The position numbers and the translations under genes are program-made. Positions 33,320-45,779 of a stretch of DNA of 64,000 nucleotides are shown one piece after another. How positions within the stretch are numbered: the stretch's first letter is position 1; the number at the start of each line of letters is the position of its first letter. The stretch is from Canna indica (Eukaryota > Streptophyta > Magnoliopsida > Zingiberales > Cannaceae). The stretch lies in contig CP136892.1 in the NCBI GenBank assembly GCA_034359265.1, positions 81,708,001 to 81,772,000 of the forward strand. Reading direction: 5' to 3'. The notes beneath the pieces are model-generated. The model was not told where the DNA came from and did no database searches. It saw nothing but the letters and a program-made list of their open reading frames with translations.

Positions 33320-36300
33320 TTAATTATTATTTTTCTTTTGATAATTAATTATAATTAAGAAGGTTTTAGTCATCCTTTAATTTCTACCACTTGGACAATT
33401 TAAAGGTAATTATCCTTTAATTTGTGCATGCATATAATATTTGAGGTGTAATACACATCAATCTACAAAATAGCAGTATCTTGAAAAAAAAGGAAAAAAT
33501 TAAATACTAGTGGTCGGTATGTCCTAAATTATTCACTAAGCATCTAAATTTTAATTTGATCATCTCACCTACGTCGATTTTTTAATAAAATTTATGGTTC
33601 ATTTTTCATTAAATTTTTGCAGTGAAATAAAAATTTTAAGAGAATACTTTTTAACATTTATTTAATCTGAAAAATTGACCTGAATGAAAATCCTGCAAAA
33701 AAATATTGTCTGGAATGGGAAGCAGAGGGTGTAGATAAGGACAAACGCAAAAATGAGGAGGTAGGTGATTTGTTATTCTATGGATGGTTAATTCATTACG
33801 CACATAGTAGTATGTACGGATACACCACAAATCATTAGATCATGATGACGTCAGATTCCCATTCAAACCCAACAAGGGTAAATTTGGATATTTTTTTAGT
33901 ACTTATTAGGTTAAAAAAAAAAATTAAAGGTAATTTTTTTCATCCAACTATTAAAAATAAAATAAAAATATCAACAAACTCTTATTTGATTAATTTTTAT
34001 CCTTAAACAAATAAAAATAATTAAAAAATACTTTTGAACTATTAAAAATAAGTAAAAAATACTCCTAAACTTATTTTTTAATAAAATTTTTACTCTTAGA
34101 CAAACGAAAATAATTTATAAAATATTAATATTTTTACTTATTTCTAAGAAGAAAAAACTCTTTCTAATTTTAGACATGGGTAAAAATACTGATATTTTTT
34201 AACTATTTTTATTTATCTAAGAGTAAAAAAAATTAATCAAAAAATAAGTTTAAAAATATTTTTACTCATTTTCAATAATTTAATAATATTTTTCAACTAT
34301 CTTTGCTTGTTTAAGAGTAAAAAATCAATCAAATAATAGTTTATGAATATTTTTATCTTATTTTTAATAGTTCGATGATAAAAATTATCTTATTCTCAAA
34401 ATCTTCATCTCTCTCTTATATTATAAAAAGGTTTTAAAATTTTTCTAACTCCACCAAAAATAATTCAACAAGTGTTCGGTTTAGTAAACCTGGCGAGGGT
34501 GTAAAATGGAATAGATTTAGTCAATCAGGAAAATAAAACCAAACCCCAAGTAAAATTCGAAAAAAAAAAAACATTTGGTCATATTCGGATAAGGTTATTT
34601 TGGATTCAATCCTTTTCGATCGTGCTAAGTTAATATGAACTAGAGTAGCATTTTGGCCTAACCAGATTATAGCGTTCACAATCATAAATCAGACTCAAGT
34701 CAAGTCAGACACTACTTAGTCCAAGAGTTATTTTTTCCTTTTTATTAGGAGTTTTGAAGTATTTTTGATAATTTTATATATTGTGTATTTTGAACAATAA
34801 TACGAATTAGAATTAAATCGGGTGAGAGGAGTTAATTTAGGTTTTTTCCCCTATCTTTTATATTATTATTTTTGAATATTTATGGTTAATTTACTTGGTT
34901 TTTGTATTATACATGTTTTTGGAATTTTCTATTAGAATTTGGATAAAGTTTGATTATTTTGTATTATATAATATATGGTGAATTACAAAAAAATTTATCT
35001 AATACTCCTTCATTCATTATCTTATCCTATGTAATTCAATCCAAAAGCAAACGCACCAAAATAGTTTTATATATTATATCTGAAACTACGAAAATTTTTT
35101 ATTCTGTATAACTATATCAATTATATCCCGATGTTAATCAACATTTAACATTATCGTTAGAGTGGGTTGACATGGTGTTATTGACGTGCATCAAAAAAAT
35201 AAAAAATTCATTAATATTACATCGTCAATTTTATATTATAATCAAGTGCTGACGTGGATTAATAAAAGAATTCACGTTAACGCTTAAAAAAAGCGACTTT
35301 CTTAAGTGTTGTTATGTCGGATTTTTAAGGGATAATAGTTGGATTATTAAGGAATAACAACCGCTGATCAAAATCGAAACTTATAATCAATTTCAACTAC
35401 CAATTTTTTTACGAATCAATAATCAAAATTGAACCAAAATTAATTGATATCTAGTATTCACTAATCTAAATTGAAATCAAATTGTAAATTCACTATCCAA
35501 AATTAAAATTTACGATTCAATTAATCGATTTCAATTGTCATTCTTATCTTTCAAAATCTTAAACAATATATTCTTCGCTTTGCAAGCGTGTCTCATTTTT
35601 CTTATATTCATATAATTAAGTTATACAAATCGATGTCAGATTGCTATGTGCATGCATGGCAAATTAATCAATTCCATTAGCCAAATTGATCGACCAAATT
35701 AAATCCCCAATCTCTGATCCAAAACTTCAAAATTTCGGATGATAGACACCAAATTGTCCAAAACATACTCCTTAGGTCGAAGAAGACGTACGTACGCTCC
35801 TCATCTCCATGTACGCAATTTTAGGTCAACTTTTTTTTAACAAAAATAAAAAATCATAATAGGTGATCATACTAAGGTTCGAATTTTAGATCTTTAAATA
35901 ATATTCAATATGTTATCACCAATTATACTACCCACAGTTGGTCATTTAAGCCAACTTTTTTTTTGACACCGCGCTTGTAATGAAATGAACATACAAATAT
36001 TGTTTTGTATTTGTAAACATTGTATTAAATTTATATTTTAGTATCTTTTGTGCAGCTTACACACTAGCTTTTCCATGACATCGAATATTTAATTTTTCGT
36101 ATTAGGTAATTGAGTGTTTTTATTTTGCATTAATCATATAAAAAATTAATAACTAACTAGTCCATACATCATGTCAATTTGATCGACTTTACAGTCTCAC
36201 TAGTCAACAATTATAAAAATATATACTTATTTTAAGACATATTATATCAAAATTTTATTAAAACTCATAATATATTCCTATCGTAACCCATATTTCTTCC

Positions 36301-37583
36301 AGCACCCAGTCATAAATATTTAAGCTTGCGTTCAAGTATATATTTTTGCTATCGATTGTTGTTTCACTAGATAGAATACCACGGGATAATAAATGTGAGA
36401 AAATATTTGATAATTTTTTCTAATTTGATATATACTGAATATAATATTAATTTTATATGCTTTTAATCTTATTTTCTTTTAATCATCGTTTATCCAATCT
36501 CATATATCTTATCAATCAAACATGTCGCAAATGTATATGTCCAACTTGCTTTTTTGTTAAAAACATTGTTTTTCTCTGAAATCAATTGGACCATAAAATA
36601 ATTGCAGCATGCACGCCCAAAATTTGCACCTTCAGAAGATCGAAAATAAAAATTAAACAAATTTATATTTATTTTTTAAAGAATATTTATTAACATCATT
36701 TTTCTTCTAAATATAAAGTGGAATTATTTGATTTTTTATCAACATATATATATAGGATATAACCATACATGTAAACTTTAAACCAAACATCCACCTAATC
36801 ATGCATTTCTATCGGTTCTAATTTACATATACATAAACTAAACCACACATAATAGCTAAGAAATGCAAAAATAACTCGATCATATAGCTAACAGAAAAAA
36901 ATAGAATAAAGCCGCATCCAGTTGTGAGAAGGGTTCTGCCACGATTTACAAACTCCAGGTGGCAATAACAATAATGGTGCTTTTATCAAAACTTTCTTCA
37001 TGTGATTCCGTATTTCCTCTGCTCAGCTTGAACATATTTACATACCAAGAATCTTTTTTTACTAATGTCTTAATGCGCAGTCTGATACTATTAGAGCAGC
37101 AGCAATTACAAATGTAAAATAATACATGCTGAGACGCAAACATAGCTGCTTCTGAATAAGCCAATTCACAGTTTGTCTCGTGCTCAGAAGGTGAGAGACC
37201 CGAAAGAAACAATGAGTTTTTACTTAAATGAATCAGAGAAAAGAACCACCTATTTAATCTAGCTTTTGCATTGTCCGTTTAACGTCTTCACCCGTAATTG
37301 TTCCGATTCAATCTGATGTTTCTAAATAAATCACCCGTAATCAAGTTTACTACTAATTGTAAGGGATTTTATTATACCTGTAGCAAAGGATGAAATCAAT
37401 ATACACAGATCAGTCAGCTATGAACAATTCGAGGATACTGGCCAAATTCTTTGCACTTCCAGTCCAGCCCTAGAAATTAAGCAGGAGGTAATAAGATATG
37501 CTATGCAAGTTATATGTTGATTAGAAGCATAAATGCAAATGAACTTACTCATTGTTAATGTTGAGTCTAACTATTACTAGCCA
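33320..37583. other. AT-rich intergenic region
   Basis: No coding region is supported. It contains a foldback repeat (33929-34390) and several short AT-rich segments with weak similarity to MITEs (for example near 36320-36530). The last few hundred bases are the 3' flank and UTR of the LAZ1-like gene. Confidence 0.5.
33929..34390. repeat. AT-rich foldback (MITE-like) element, about 460 bp
   Basis: The left half, beginning GGTAATTTTTTTCATCCAAC, pairs with the right half, ending GTTCGATGATAAAAATTATC, along most of its length. Shared blocks include TAAAAATAAGTAAAAA and TTTTTACTCTTAGA. Target duplications could not be resolved in the A/T-rich flanks. Confidence 0.7.
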
Positions 37584-40500
37584 TTATGATTGTCTATTAC
37601 CATTGAACTCAAATGATCCACGTTCTGAAGATGCATCTGATTGACCAGCCTCTGAAAATGAAAATTTTGTGCTTACTTGGCCTCTCTTTCTAGAAAGTCC
37701 ACTGTCACTGAAACTTCCTTCTGGATGGTGATCGTGTACTTCCAAAAACTCCTCTCGCCAAGAATCCATGGGAACAACAAAGATATCATCCCTAGCTTTT
37801 CTCCTTCGCTTCTCATGTTGCTTCACATTTTCTGATATCTGATGGAATGTCTTATTTATCTTTGCAATACCACGCTCAACTGGTTCTACCACTTGAGAAA
37901 CAGTATATTTTACATCATCAGCCACCTAAGCAAGCCAAACAAAGACCCAAAATGTTAGTACTTGTCAGCAAAAAAACTCTTGAACAAAATCAAACTAGAC
38001 ATGACAAGTACATCCACTCACAATTTCTCCACTTCCAAAGAGCACATCTCGCACACTCTGTGGGAAACTCAATTTCCTTTCTCTGTCATCTGGCCGAGCA
38101 ACTCTCACCCTTGTTAATCTTCCACCATCACTAACCTCTTCTGGATCTGGAGGAGTACCAAGTGAGGCATAATCAGTCATAACAGCCACATTTGGAACAC
38201 ATCTTTCCCCACGGCGATAGGGTTTAGCAGGAAATACATGCAAGTGGACTACTGCAGCAATCCCCATCTGTAATGCAATGAATAAAGCAGTCAGTGGCCT
38301 ATAATTTTAATTACCTGGAAGCCAGTAGCTATCAGATTTAAACTTGATTAAATTTTTGCAAGCCCTGATATTTATATGGACTACATAAGGTGATAGCCTA
38401 CACTCAATATACTTTTAAAATGCAGATATTGCTTCCAGTTTTAGAAGAATCCAAAAGAAAATCAACATAAGCTTAAAAATGTAGTTGCACTTTTTCCCTA
38501 GAAGAATCATCAGAGATTAATTCAATAATTAAGGGCCAAAGATTACAGGATCATGCAGAAAATTTCAAGGAATGGAAGCAAAATAAATGAAGAAGAAAAG
38601 ACGTTATTACTCATCAAGAAAAAAACATAAAAGATCCAGAAGACATTATAAAACACATAGATCATAGATATCACAATATTAAAGCCACATGACTATTACT
38701 ATGCTCTTATCCATCTTCCCAAAGACAATATACCTTAATATTTAGTTCACAAATTATCTTGAATGGACTGCTATTTAATCTTTGACAATAATATAGCATC
38801 AAGAAGAAAGGCAGCCCACTTTTAGTTCATGTGCCTTAACAAGAAAATGGCCGAGCCATATTTGTTCCTAATCTTAATCAATAGCATTTTACACACAAAT
38901 GTTCCGAACAGCACAAAACTATACAAGAAGATCCTTTTCTCAAAGTAACTATAGCAAAGTATGCAGTTTATATAGCTTTAGCAGTAAAGTGCATGGTCAT
39001 TACCAAAATTCTGTTGGAAGTTGAGCATATTTCATTCTTCAAACAACATTAAGCAAAATGATACAAAATACATGTATGTGGAAATAAAATCAAACGGATG
39101 GACAACTCTAATAGCAAATTCTTTTAGTATGTGAACCTATTTCCAACTAAAGAGCAAAAGCTCATATTAACATTCAAATCATCATCAAAAGTAATAAAGG
39201 ACATCACATATAGTGCAAGAAGCAACAATTTTGCATAATGAATTCCTCTAAGGCTCTAACTTGACAAGTGAAGGAACAATAATTGTGGAGTAGGAGAATA
39301 GGTAAAGGAGGAGAATGCCAAAACTGAATTTTAAACGCGCTCATGCTCACCTCAATGCATATGATATAGTCCTGTATACGTGCTTTCAACTCTTTTGCCA
39401 AATGGCCATTCAAGGCTCCCGTTGAGAAAAGAAATGCAACAGCAATGCCTTGCCACCATGTCAAGAATACAATAGACTTGAATACAAGGAACTTGGCCAA
39501 GGGCTTAATAGGTTCTAATCTATGCTTAGTGACAGAATAGAACTGAACAAGGCAATATAAGGCCCATGTCTGACTACAATTGAGTACGACTGCCAGATAG
39601 GGGTACCTGCATGAGAACAGAAACAGTTACTAATTACTATTTGATCCAGGATACCACAGTTCAGATCATGTTGAATACAAGCAATAAGATTACTCAATCG
39701 AATTGCTTATATGAAAAAAGAGAGCATGTTTTGGGGCTTTTTGGCATTACATAATAGAATGTAAAAATTCTTTTGGAAAACAGACTAAGGATAATTTTCT
39801 ACCCATATTTCCATTCAAATTTCCCTTCGCCATAAACGCCAAAAAGTTCTAAAATGATTGCTAATAGAGCACATACTGTCTTGAGTATCATCTGCAAAAT
39901 AAGCAACCTAATTTCAATAAACAGAAACAGTGTAAAAATAAGAATAAGTTGGCTACACTATCAAGGGAAGAAGGAAACATACATATTGAACAATTCCAAT
40001 CTTCACAGACTGGTAGAAATCAGAACCAAGATACCATTCCCTTATGAAGCAGTTTAATGGAAATGGATGCCTTACTAATCCATCTGCATATTCAAGTTCC
40101 AACAGAGGTGTGCTAGAAGATACTTCAACTGAAGTCTCCATAAGTTTAATTGTATTTTCCTCACCACCTTAAATCATGAAAAAAACAGAAAGTTCCATCA
40201 GAAAAGACTATATGATTCTGCCTCTGTCAAAGCTAAATAAGCCAAGAGAGGCAGCACGAAGACATAACAAGTCCCTCTATCCTAATCTAGCTGACAAAAT
40301 ATTTGAGCTTCTGATATCAGAAGAGAGACAATAATGCAATTTAATACAACTTAGGGACAGTTTTCCTGGAAAAAGAAAGAAGTCACTCTTCAAAACAGTA
40401 TGCTATAGGAGAAAAAATGATGGGTTCTCAAGAGCTATATCAGTTTTGAACACCCTTCTACAAGTAGCTCCATTATTCAAGAAACAGTAAACATGCATAA

Positions 40501-42897
40501 TTAAAGTCCCCACTATTTGGGGTTTGCTACATGGATCTTTTAGTGCCATTGAGCTCTATAGAAGGGAAAATCTCTAGTTATATAAAGGAAATTTAAATCA
40601 AATTTTTCATTGTTTCAAGCAATGTTTTCTTAGGTCTTCCTCTGCCTTTCTACCTCTCATTAACCATAATCAATCCACACTATCTCACTATGGCATTTAT
40701 AGATCTTCTTTGGACATGTTCAGACCATTTTAATCTATTTGTTCTCAGTTGACCCTCAATTGGAGCTACACCTAGATGTTCATGAATGATAACATTTTCC
40801 TTGTCAATTATGTAAGAAACTGACATTCTTATGAGATATTATTTCTTAATATATATATATATATGCAGGTGAGTATGTTGCTTCACAAGAAAAATCCATT
40901 GACATTTAACAATAAATTTATGTTTCTGTTTGAGTTTAAAATCAAAATATACTCATAGTTGTAGAGCTCAAAATTAGTGTATAACTTTATATCAATTATT
41001 TGAACTATGTTCATCAACTATTAATTTTGTGTGAGTGGAGGCTTTCCTACCAGATTTCTCGAGATCACGGAAATTGAACATTTAAGGAAACAATAATCAA
41101 ACAAGTATATACTGATTATCAAAACATCTAAGCTGAATTTTAACAGAGCCAGCTAATCATTCGGAAACATACCTAAACAAGCTATCAAGTATCTCTCAAA
41201 ACAATACATAGCAAATGCCTCGTAACAGTCCCGCATCATTTCACAGATGAATGCAATTTCTTCATCCAACAAAGAGAAGAACTGCAAGAAAAAAAATTGT
41301 GACCCTTAAATAACATTTACTTATGTATCTAAAGGTTATAGATGTTTCAACTAGAGAAAGGAGTTCGGCTAAAGATACAAGGTTTCATAGCTAGGCTGCT
41401 AGTCACTAGACAAGTTACAAGGAAAATAAAAAGCTCAAATTTCACATTTACAAAGAAACATACAACTGAAGTATTTTATGTGGAATCAATATTCTTTCTG
41501 TAGAGGAAGCAAAACAGGAATTACAATATCTGAGACCAGAGGTTAGAGATCAGAAGAGTTTTGTCCAAAACCATCAAATGGAAGATGATAATCACAAGAT
41601 ATATATATTCTTTGTCCACACATAGGCATATCCTTAACCTGTCCAAATTTCAACTGGTGCGCATATCAGCTTTAAATTCTTTTGAATTAAAAAGAATAAG
41701 AGCCCCCAAATCGCAGTTTCACAAAGAAAAAATGTATACTGAAAGAGAAGGTGCTTACCAAGGCAACAAAAAACATGAGAAACAATTTAAGAAAAGTTAC
41801 AAGGTAGTTAACATCTTTCTGGTAGTTCACAATAAGCATTCAATCTTTGTAGTCCTGGAATTTTTTTATAAAAAAAAATCGTAGTATAAACTAATTATTT
41901 TGAGAATTCCAATAACAATAATAAAACAAGTGTCTGAAACCCTATTTATTCATATTCTATTGCAGTAACAAAATCCTAAAAGATGATACTAGCAAAAAAT
42001 CGGTTTGCTATTGGTTCGGCTCAGTTCAGGGTGAACTGTCCATTTAACTGATGTTATTAAAACCACGCTCACCACCATGCCCACAATATTTGTTTCCACT
42101 TTCAAACTACACCATGTCCAAAAACAAACAATCATAACTGTTGCCAATTAGTGGCAATTAGATTCTCCAACAGAACAAACAAATTACAGATTACAAGCCA
42201 AAGGAAATTGTAATACACCACCTTAGTGCTTTAATAATTTTAGAAGAAAACTTAGCCTATGAGAGGAAAAAGAAAAAGCATAACCAGATAGCATGATAGT
42301 AGCAATAGAACTGAAGGGCAAAATTAGCACCAGCAGTTGAAGCAAACCTTAGGTAGCATCCTTTGATTGATAAAATCACAATGACATTGTATACATTTGT
42401 AGATAACCATTTTCTTTAAAAGTATGCTACTAAGAGAATACATACTTTTAAAGGAGTACCGAATAATCAATGTACTTGAACATAAGAAAAATACATACCG
42501 ACTCAATTGCATATACAGGAACCATTAGAATGAGACCAATCAGAAATTTCTGCTCCTGAGACCACAAATGAAAAAGCATAATTGAACTAACTAATCATTT
42601 TGTGGCAATATCAAGAAAAAAAAAAGTGATGTCAAGACAATAACATGGACATACCTCCGGCTGATTATAGACAGCAAGGTGCTCAATAATAAGGAAAAAG
42701 GACAGCACTGAAGCAAGGAGTACAAATGCTCCTGCACTCAAAATAGGCCATGCAGGTAATGAGTTTGCCTCCCCTCCCAATTTCATGGTCAACATCTTCC
42801 ATGTTCTTGCTGATTCAGCTAGAGGGAGAAGTAGAAACAACATATAGAAAACTATTTTTCCAACCATGTTGACAGAACCATTAACTTGGAGGCGCAT
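37584..42897 (-). CDS. LAZ1: LAZ1 homolog (DUF300/TMEM184, OST-alpha fold), eight coding exons
   Basis: Multi-pass membrane protein of the LAZ1 family. In Arabidopsis, LAZ1 is associated with hypersensitive cell death and with vacuolar/brassinosteroid trafficking. Coding exons: 42655-42897, 42499-42555, 41173-41281, 39983-40167, 39803-39891, 39351-39606, 38022-38267 and 37584-37925, all GT-AG and in frame, for 508 residues. Signatures in order: AGAFVLLASVLSFFLIIEHL, YNQPEEQKFLIGLILMVPVY, DCYEAFAMYCFERYLIACLG, HPFPLNCF, KIGIVQYMILKTVCA, SQTWALYCLVQFYSVTK, FKSIVFLTWWQGIAVAF, IQDYIICIEMG and VHLHVFPAKPY. A soluble tail follows with DDREKR-like DDRERKLSFPQSVRDVL and VEPVERGIAKINKTFHQISE. It resembles the LAZ1H1 branch most. 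An in-frame stop lies just upstream of ATG 42897. No lesion is seen. Confidence 0.95.
40500..40820 (-). mobile_element. RTE-type LINE, 3' end remnant in a LAZ1 intron
   Basis: The minus strand reads ENVIIHEHLGVAPIEGQLRT, NRLKWSEHVQRRSINAIVR, stop, CGLIMVNER, stop, KGRGRPKKTLLETMK and ends in a TPNSGDFN-like tail. This is the C-terminal end of plant RTE-clade reverse transcriptases (E-K-L-x-V-A-P-I-x-x-K-L ... R-W-x-G-H-V ... R-G-R-P-K-K-T-W). Stops show that it is a fossil. Only the 3' end is present, as expected for 5'-truncated LINE copies. Confidence 0.82.
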
Positions 42898-44311
42898 AAT
42901 GCATTATTTATGTCAGAATTATATTCGCTTCAAAGTTGTTGGTTTCTCAGGCTTTCACATCAACCAAAAAGCAACCAGACAGCAAAAGATCCTTCTTGAT
43001 GTTCTGCCTTGGGTTCAGATCAAAACAAATCCACCTTGACAATTTCAGTTTGTAAGATTACCCGTGTACCACCAATAACTGTTGGATGTAGATGCAAACA
43101 CCCCAATAAGTGGAAACAGGAACATATATTAGTAGCAGATTAGCCCATGCAAACAACAAAGTAATTGCAATTATTTGTCCACTATGATCTGATCAACAGC
43201 CATAACTTTGCATATGATCATCAAATACATTGGTCCAGGGAAAACAGGAAGGTATACCAATAAAATTCTGTTGTCGACTATCGAATCTCAGGATAACAAA
43301 CAAATAGAATAGCAAACTGCTGTTCATATGCACATTTAGGTATTGCTACGAGAACAAGGAAATTAACTAAAATTAAGACGACTTATATTGAAGAACAAGC
43401 TTAAATCTAGTCAGCCCAAGAAGGCTTTGTTCTCTCCCAGTAGGAGAGGGGGGAAAAACTGGTTATAAGAAGGGCGATCAAAAGTGACAAAAACCTGAAA
43501 TCCTACATTACAGGTGGTGCATTCAAAGATAAGTTGTGAAAGCATAAGTGGTGCTTTAGTACAAATAATGCAGCTAAAAAGTAGTGAGAAGGGTGAGCAT
43601 GTGTCATACTCATGCAACAAATGATGATAGTATTAATGATACTACTTTTTTTAGAAGAAAAAGTATAGAATTGCCACTACAATAACAGTAGCAGTAAATT
43701 TAGCTCTGCTATTTGAAGTGCTCAATCAAAAAGACAATTATCCAATGCACAAAACTTTCACTGAACTAGGTACCACGAAACTTACCTAGAAATGCTAAAG
43801 AGACTTCAATACAAGAATAAATATAGAGGTCCAGTTAAGAAGCATCTAACGTTGCAATATACCCTATTAGATTAAAGTTGAGTCCATGCCCCCTAATACA
43901 GGTATGATGAAATAATGTTATCCCCATCTATCTCTTCCGTGTTTCTCTTGCCAAGCAATCAGCCGCCAATGCAGCCTCTGGTGGGGCTTGTTTTGGATGT
44001 AAAACTACGACCCGAGCAGGAAAAAAACGACACAACATCAAATAAACTATGCACTCTCCCATGCCAGACTTGTTCAGGATTGACGAACCCTAATTTTCTC
44101 ACCGCCTTGTCGAAACTTGCTTCTTAGCGAGGTTATTGAGCATAATCTAGGGGATTTCGTCGTCTCGATCACAGATTAACCTAATTTGGGCACAAGATGA
44201 GATCGTGCATTCCATGCTCGATTATGCAACAGATTGCGCGACGCCGGGGGATCAAAGAGCGGAAATATCCGATGAAATAAGAAATATGAGACGAGACCTG
44301 CGCTCACTTAC

Positions 44312-44450
44312 GGGGGGGCATTGGCTGCCAATTCTTCTCGCCTTGCTTGCTTCTTCTCTCGTCTCGCTCTCTTCGTGGATCGAACTCCTCGGGGAGGGTT
44401 TGTTGTACGTTGTAACGTCTCTTTTTTTGGGCTCCTCTTGTTTTGATCTA
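44312..44450 (-). other. Probable non-coding first exon of the LAZ1-like gene
   Basis: On the minus strand a GC-richer leader ends at a near-perfect 5' splice site, GTAAGTGAG (44303-44311). No start codon in frame with the LAZ1 coding exons is present. An intron of about 1.4 kb would then reach the coding exon at 42897. The 5' limit at about 44450 is a guess from composition. Confidence 0.45.
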
Positions 44451-44744
44451 TTATAACGGCTGCACCCGTAAAAATCGCGGAACGTTCTCCCGATATACGA
44501 CACGATCCACAACCGACTATATCGGTTTACATTTAATATAATAAAAGGCACGAGAAAATTAGCACGTATCGAGATACAAAACCCGTAAAAATATACATGC
44601 AGCTTTTTACAAAAATTTAGGACACGAGAAAATTAATATAATAAAAGGCACGTGACAAATAAAGATTATTAATTTTTACTGTGAATTTATTGTACTTATC
44701 TACATAGTCTGCAGTGTTCTGTGTATAATCCACGTGGTGCTCTG

Positions 44745-45496
44745 TAGGGGTGAGCATGGACCGGTTAACCGGTCCATTAGCAAAAAAAAAAACGGTCCAT
44801 TAACTTCGGTTTTTCAAAATCATTAATCGTAAACCGATCCATTAACTTCGGTTAACCGCTATTTCGGTTTTGGTTTTTTCGGTTCGGTTAACCGATAATT
44901 TTCGGTTAACCAATAAATTTTTTTAACCTACAAACATAATAATATTATGCAAATCATGGAGAAAAATCTAAATAAATAGCAAATTCTCATTGAGAAAAAA
45001 GAAAAAAGAAAGTAAAACCATTGAACCAAGATAATGTTCTACAAAAACTAATATTTTTATTTTTATTTTTTAAAATATTTTTTGATTTTTTTAAATATTT
45101 TAAATATTTTTTTGATTTTTTTTAATATTTTTAATATTTTTTAATATTTTTTAAATTTTTTAATATTTTTACATGTTTAAATTTGTAAAAATTTTATAAT
45201 TTTTTATAATTTTTTTATAATTTTTTTATAATTTTCTGTAATTTTTTATAATTTTTCATAATTTATAAATTATTATTATTATATATATAATTAAAAATTA
45301 ATAAATTATATCCAACCGGTCGGTTAACCGAAACCGGTGGACTTTTTACCTCTCGGACCGAAACCGAAACCGAAAACCGATTTTTCCAAAAAAAAAACCG
45401 AAACCGAAAAAACCGGTTCGGTTAACCGGAAAAACCGGTTCGGTTTCGGACCGGTTTTCCGGTTAATCGGAAAACCGGTTTTTTTGCTCACCCCTA
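44745..45496. mobile_element. hAT-type non-autonomous element, 752 bp
   Basis: Terminal inverted repeats TAGGGGTGAGCA and TGCTCACCCCTA are flanked by the exact 8-bp duplication GTGCTCTG (44737-44744 and 45497-45504), the hAT signature. Both subterminal regions are dense in GGTTAACCG and CCGAAACCG motifs in both orientations, and the centre is almost pure A/T. There is no transposase frame. Confidence 0.93.
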
Positions 45497-45779
45497 GTGC
45501 TCTGAATCTTATCTTAGCACGTATCGAGATACAATTTTTTTCGAATTTATCCAACTAGCTAGATTTGTTTTTTTGCATCTTATTCATCTTTGTTTACATT
45601 ATTTTTAGAGAAATTTAGAAAAAATAAAAACTTCGATCAAAATTGGAAAAGCCATAAATTGATTGTGGTATTTGGCAAGATACAATATCATAAATCCTTT
45701 TGCCAAATACCCAAAGTACCTTTTATTTTGAAAAAAAACTCAACCTCTCGTTAAGAAGATAAGTTTGAACACTACTCTT

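Noticed and set aside
44205..44551. Open frames around the LAZ1 leader
   Set aside because: The region is better explained as a non-coding first exon with a strong donor site. The frames have no motif.
45324..45558. Open frames on both strands in a proline/lysine/arginine-rich stretch
   Set aside because: They are translations of the palindromic GGTTAACCGG repeats at the right end of the hAT element.
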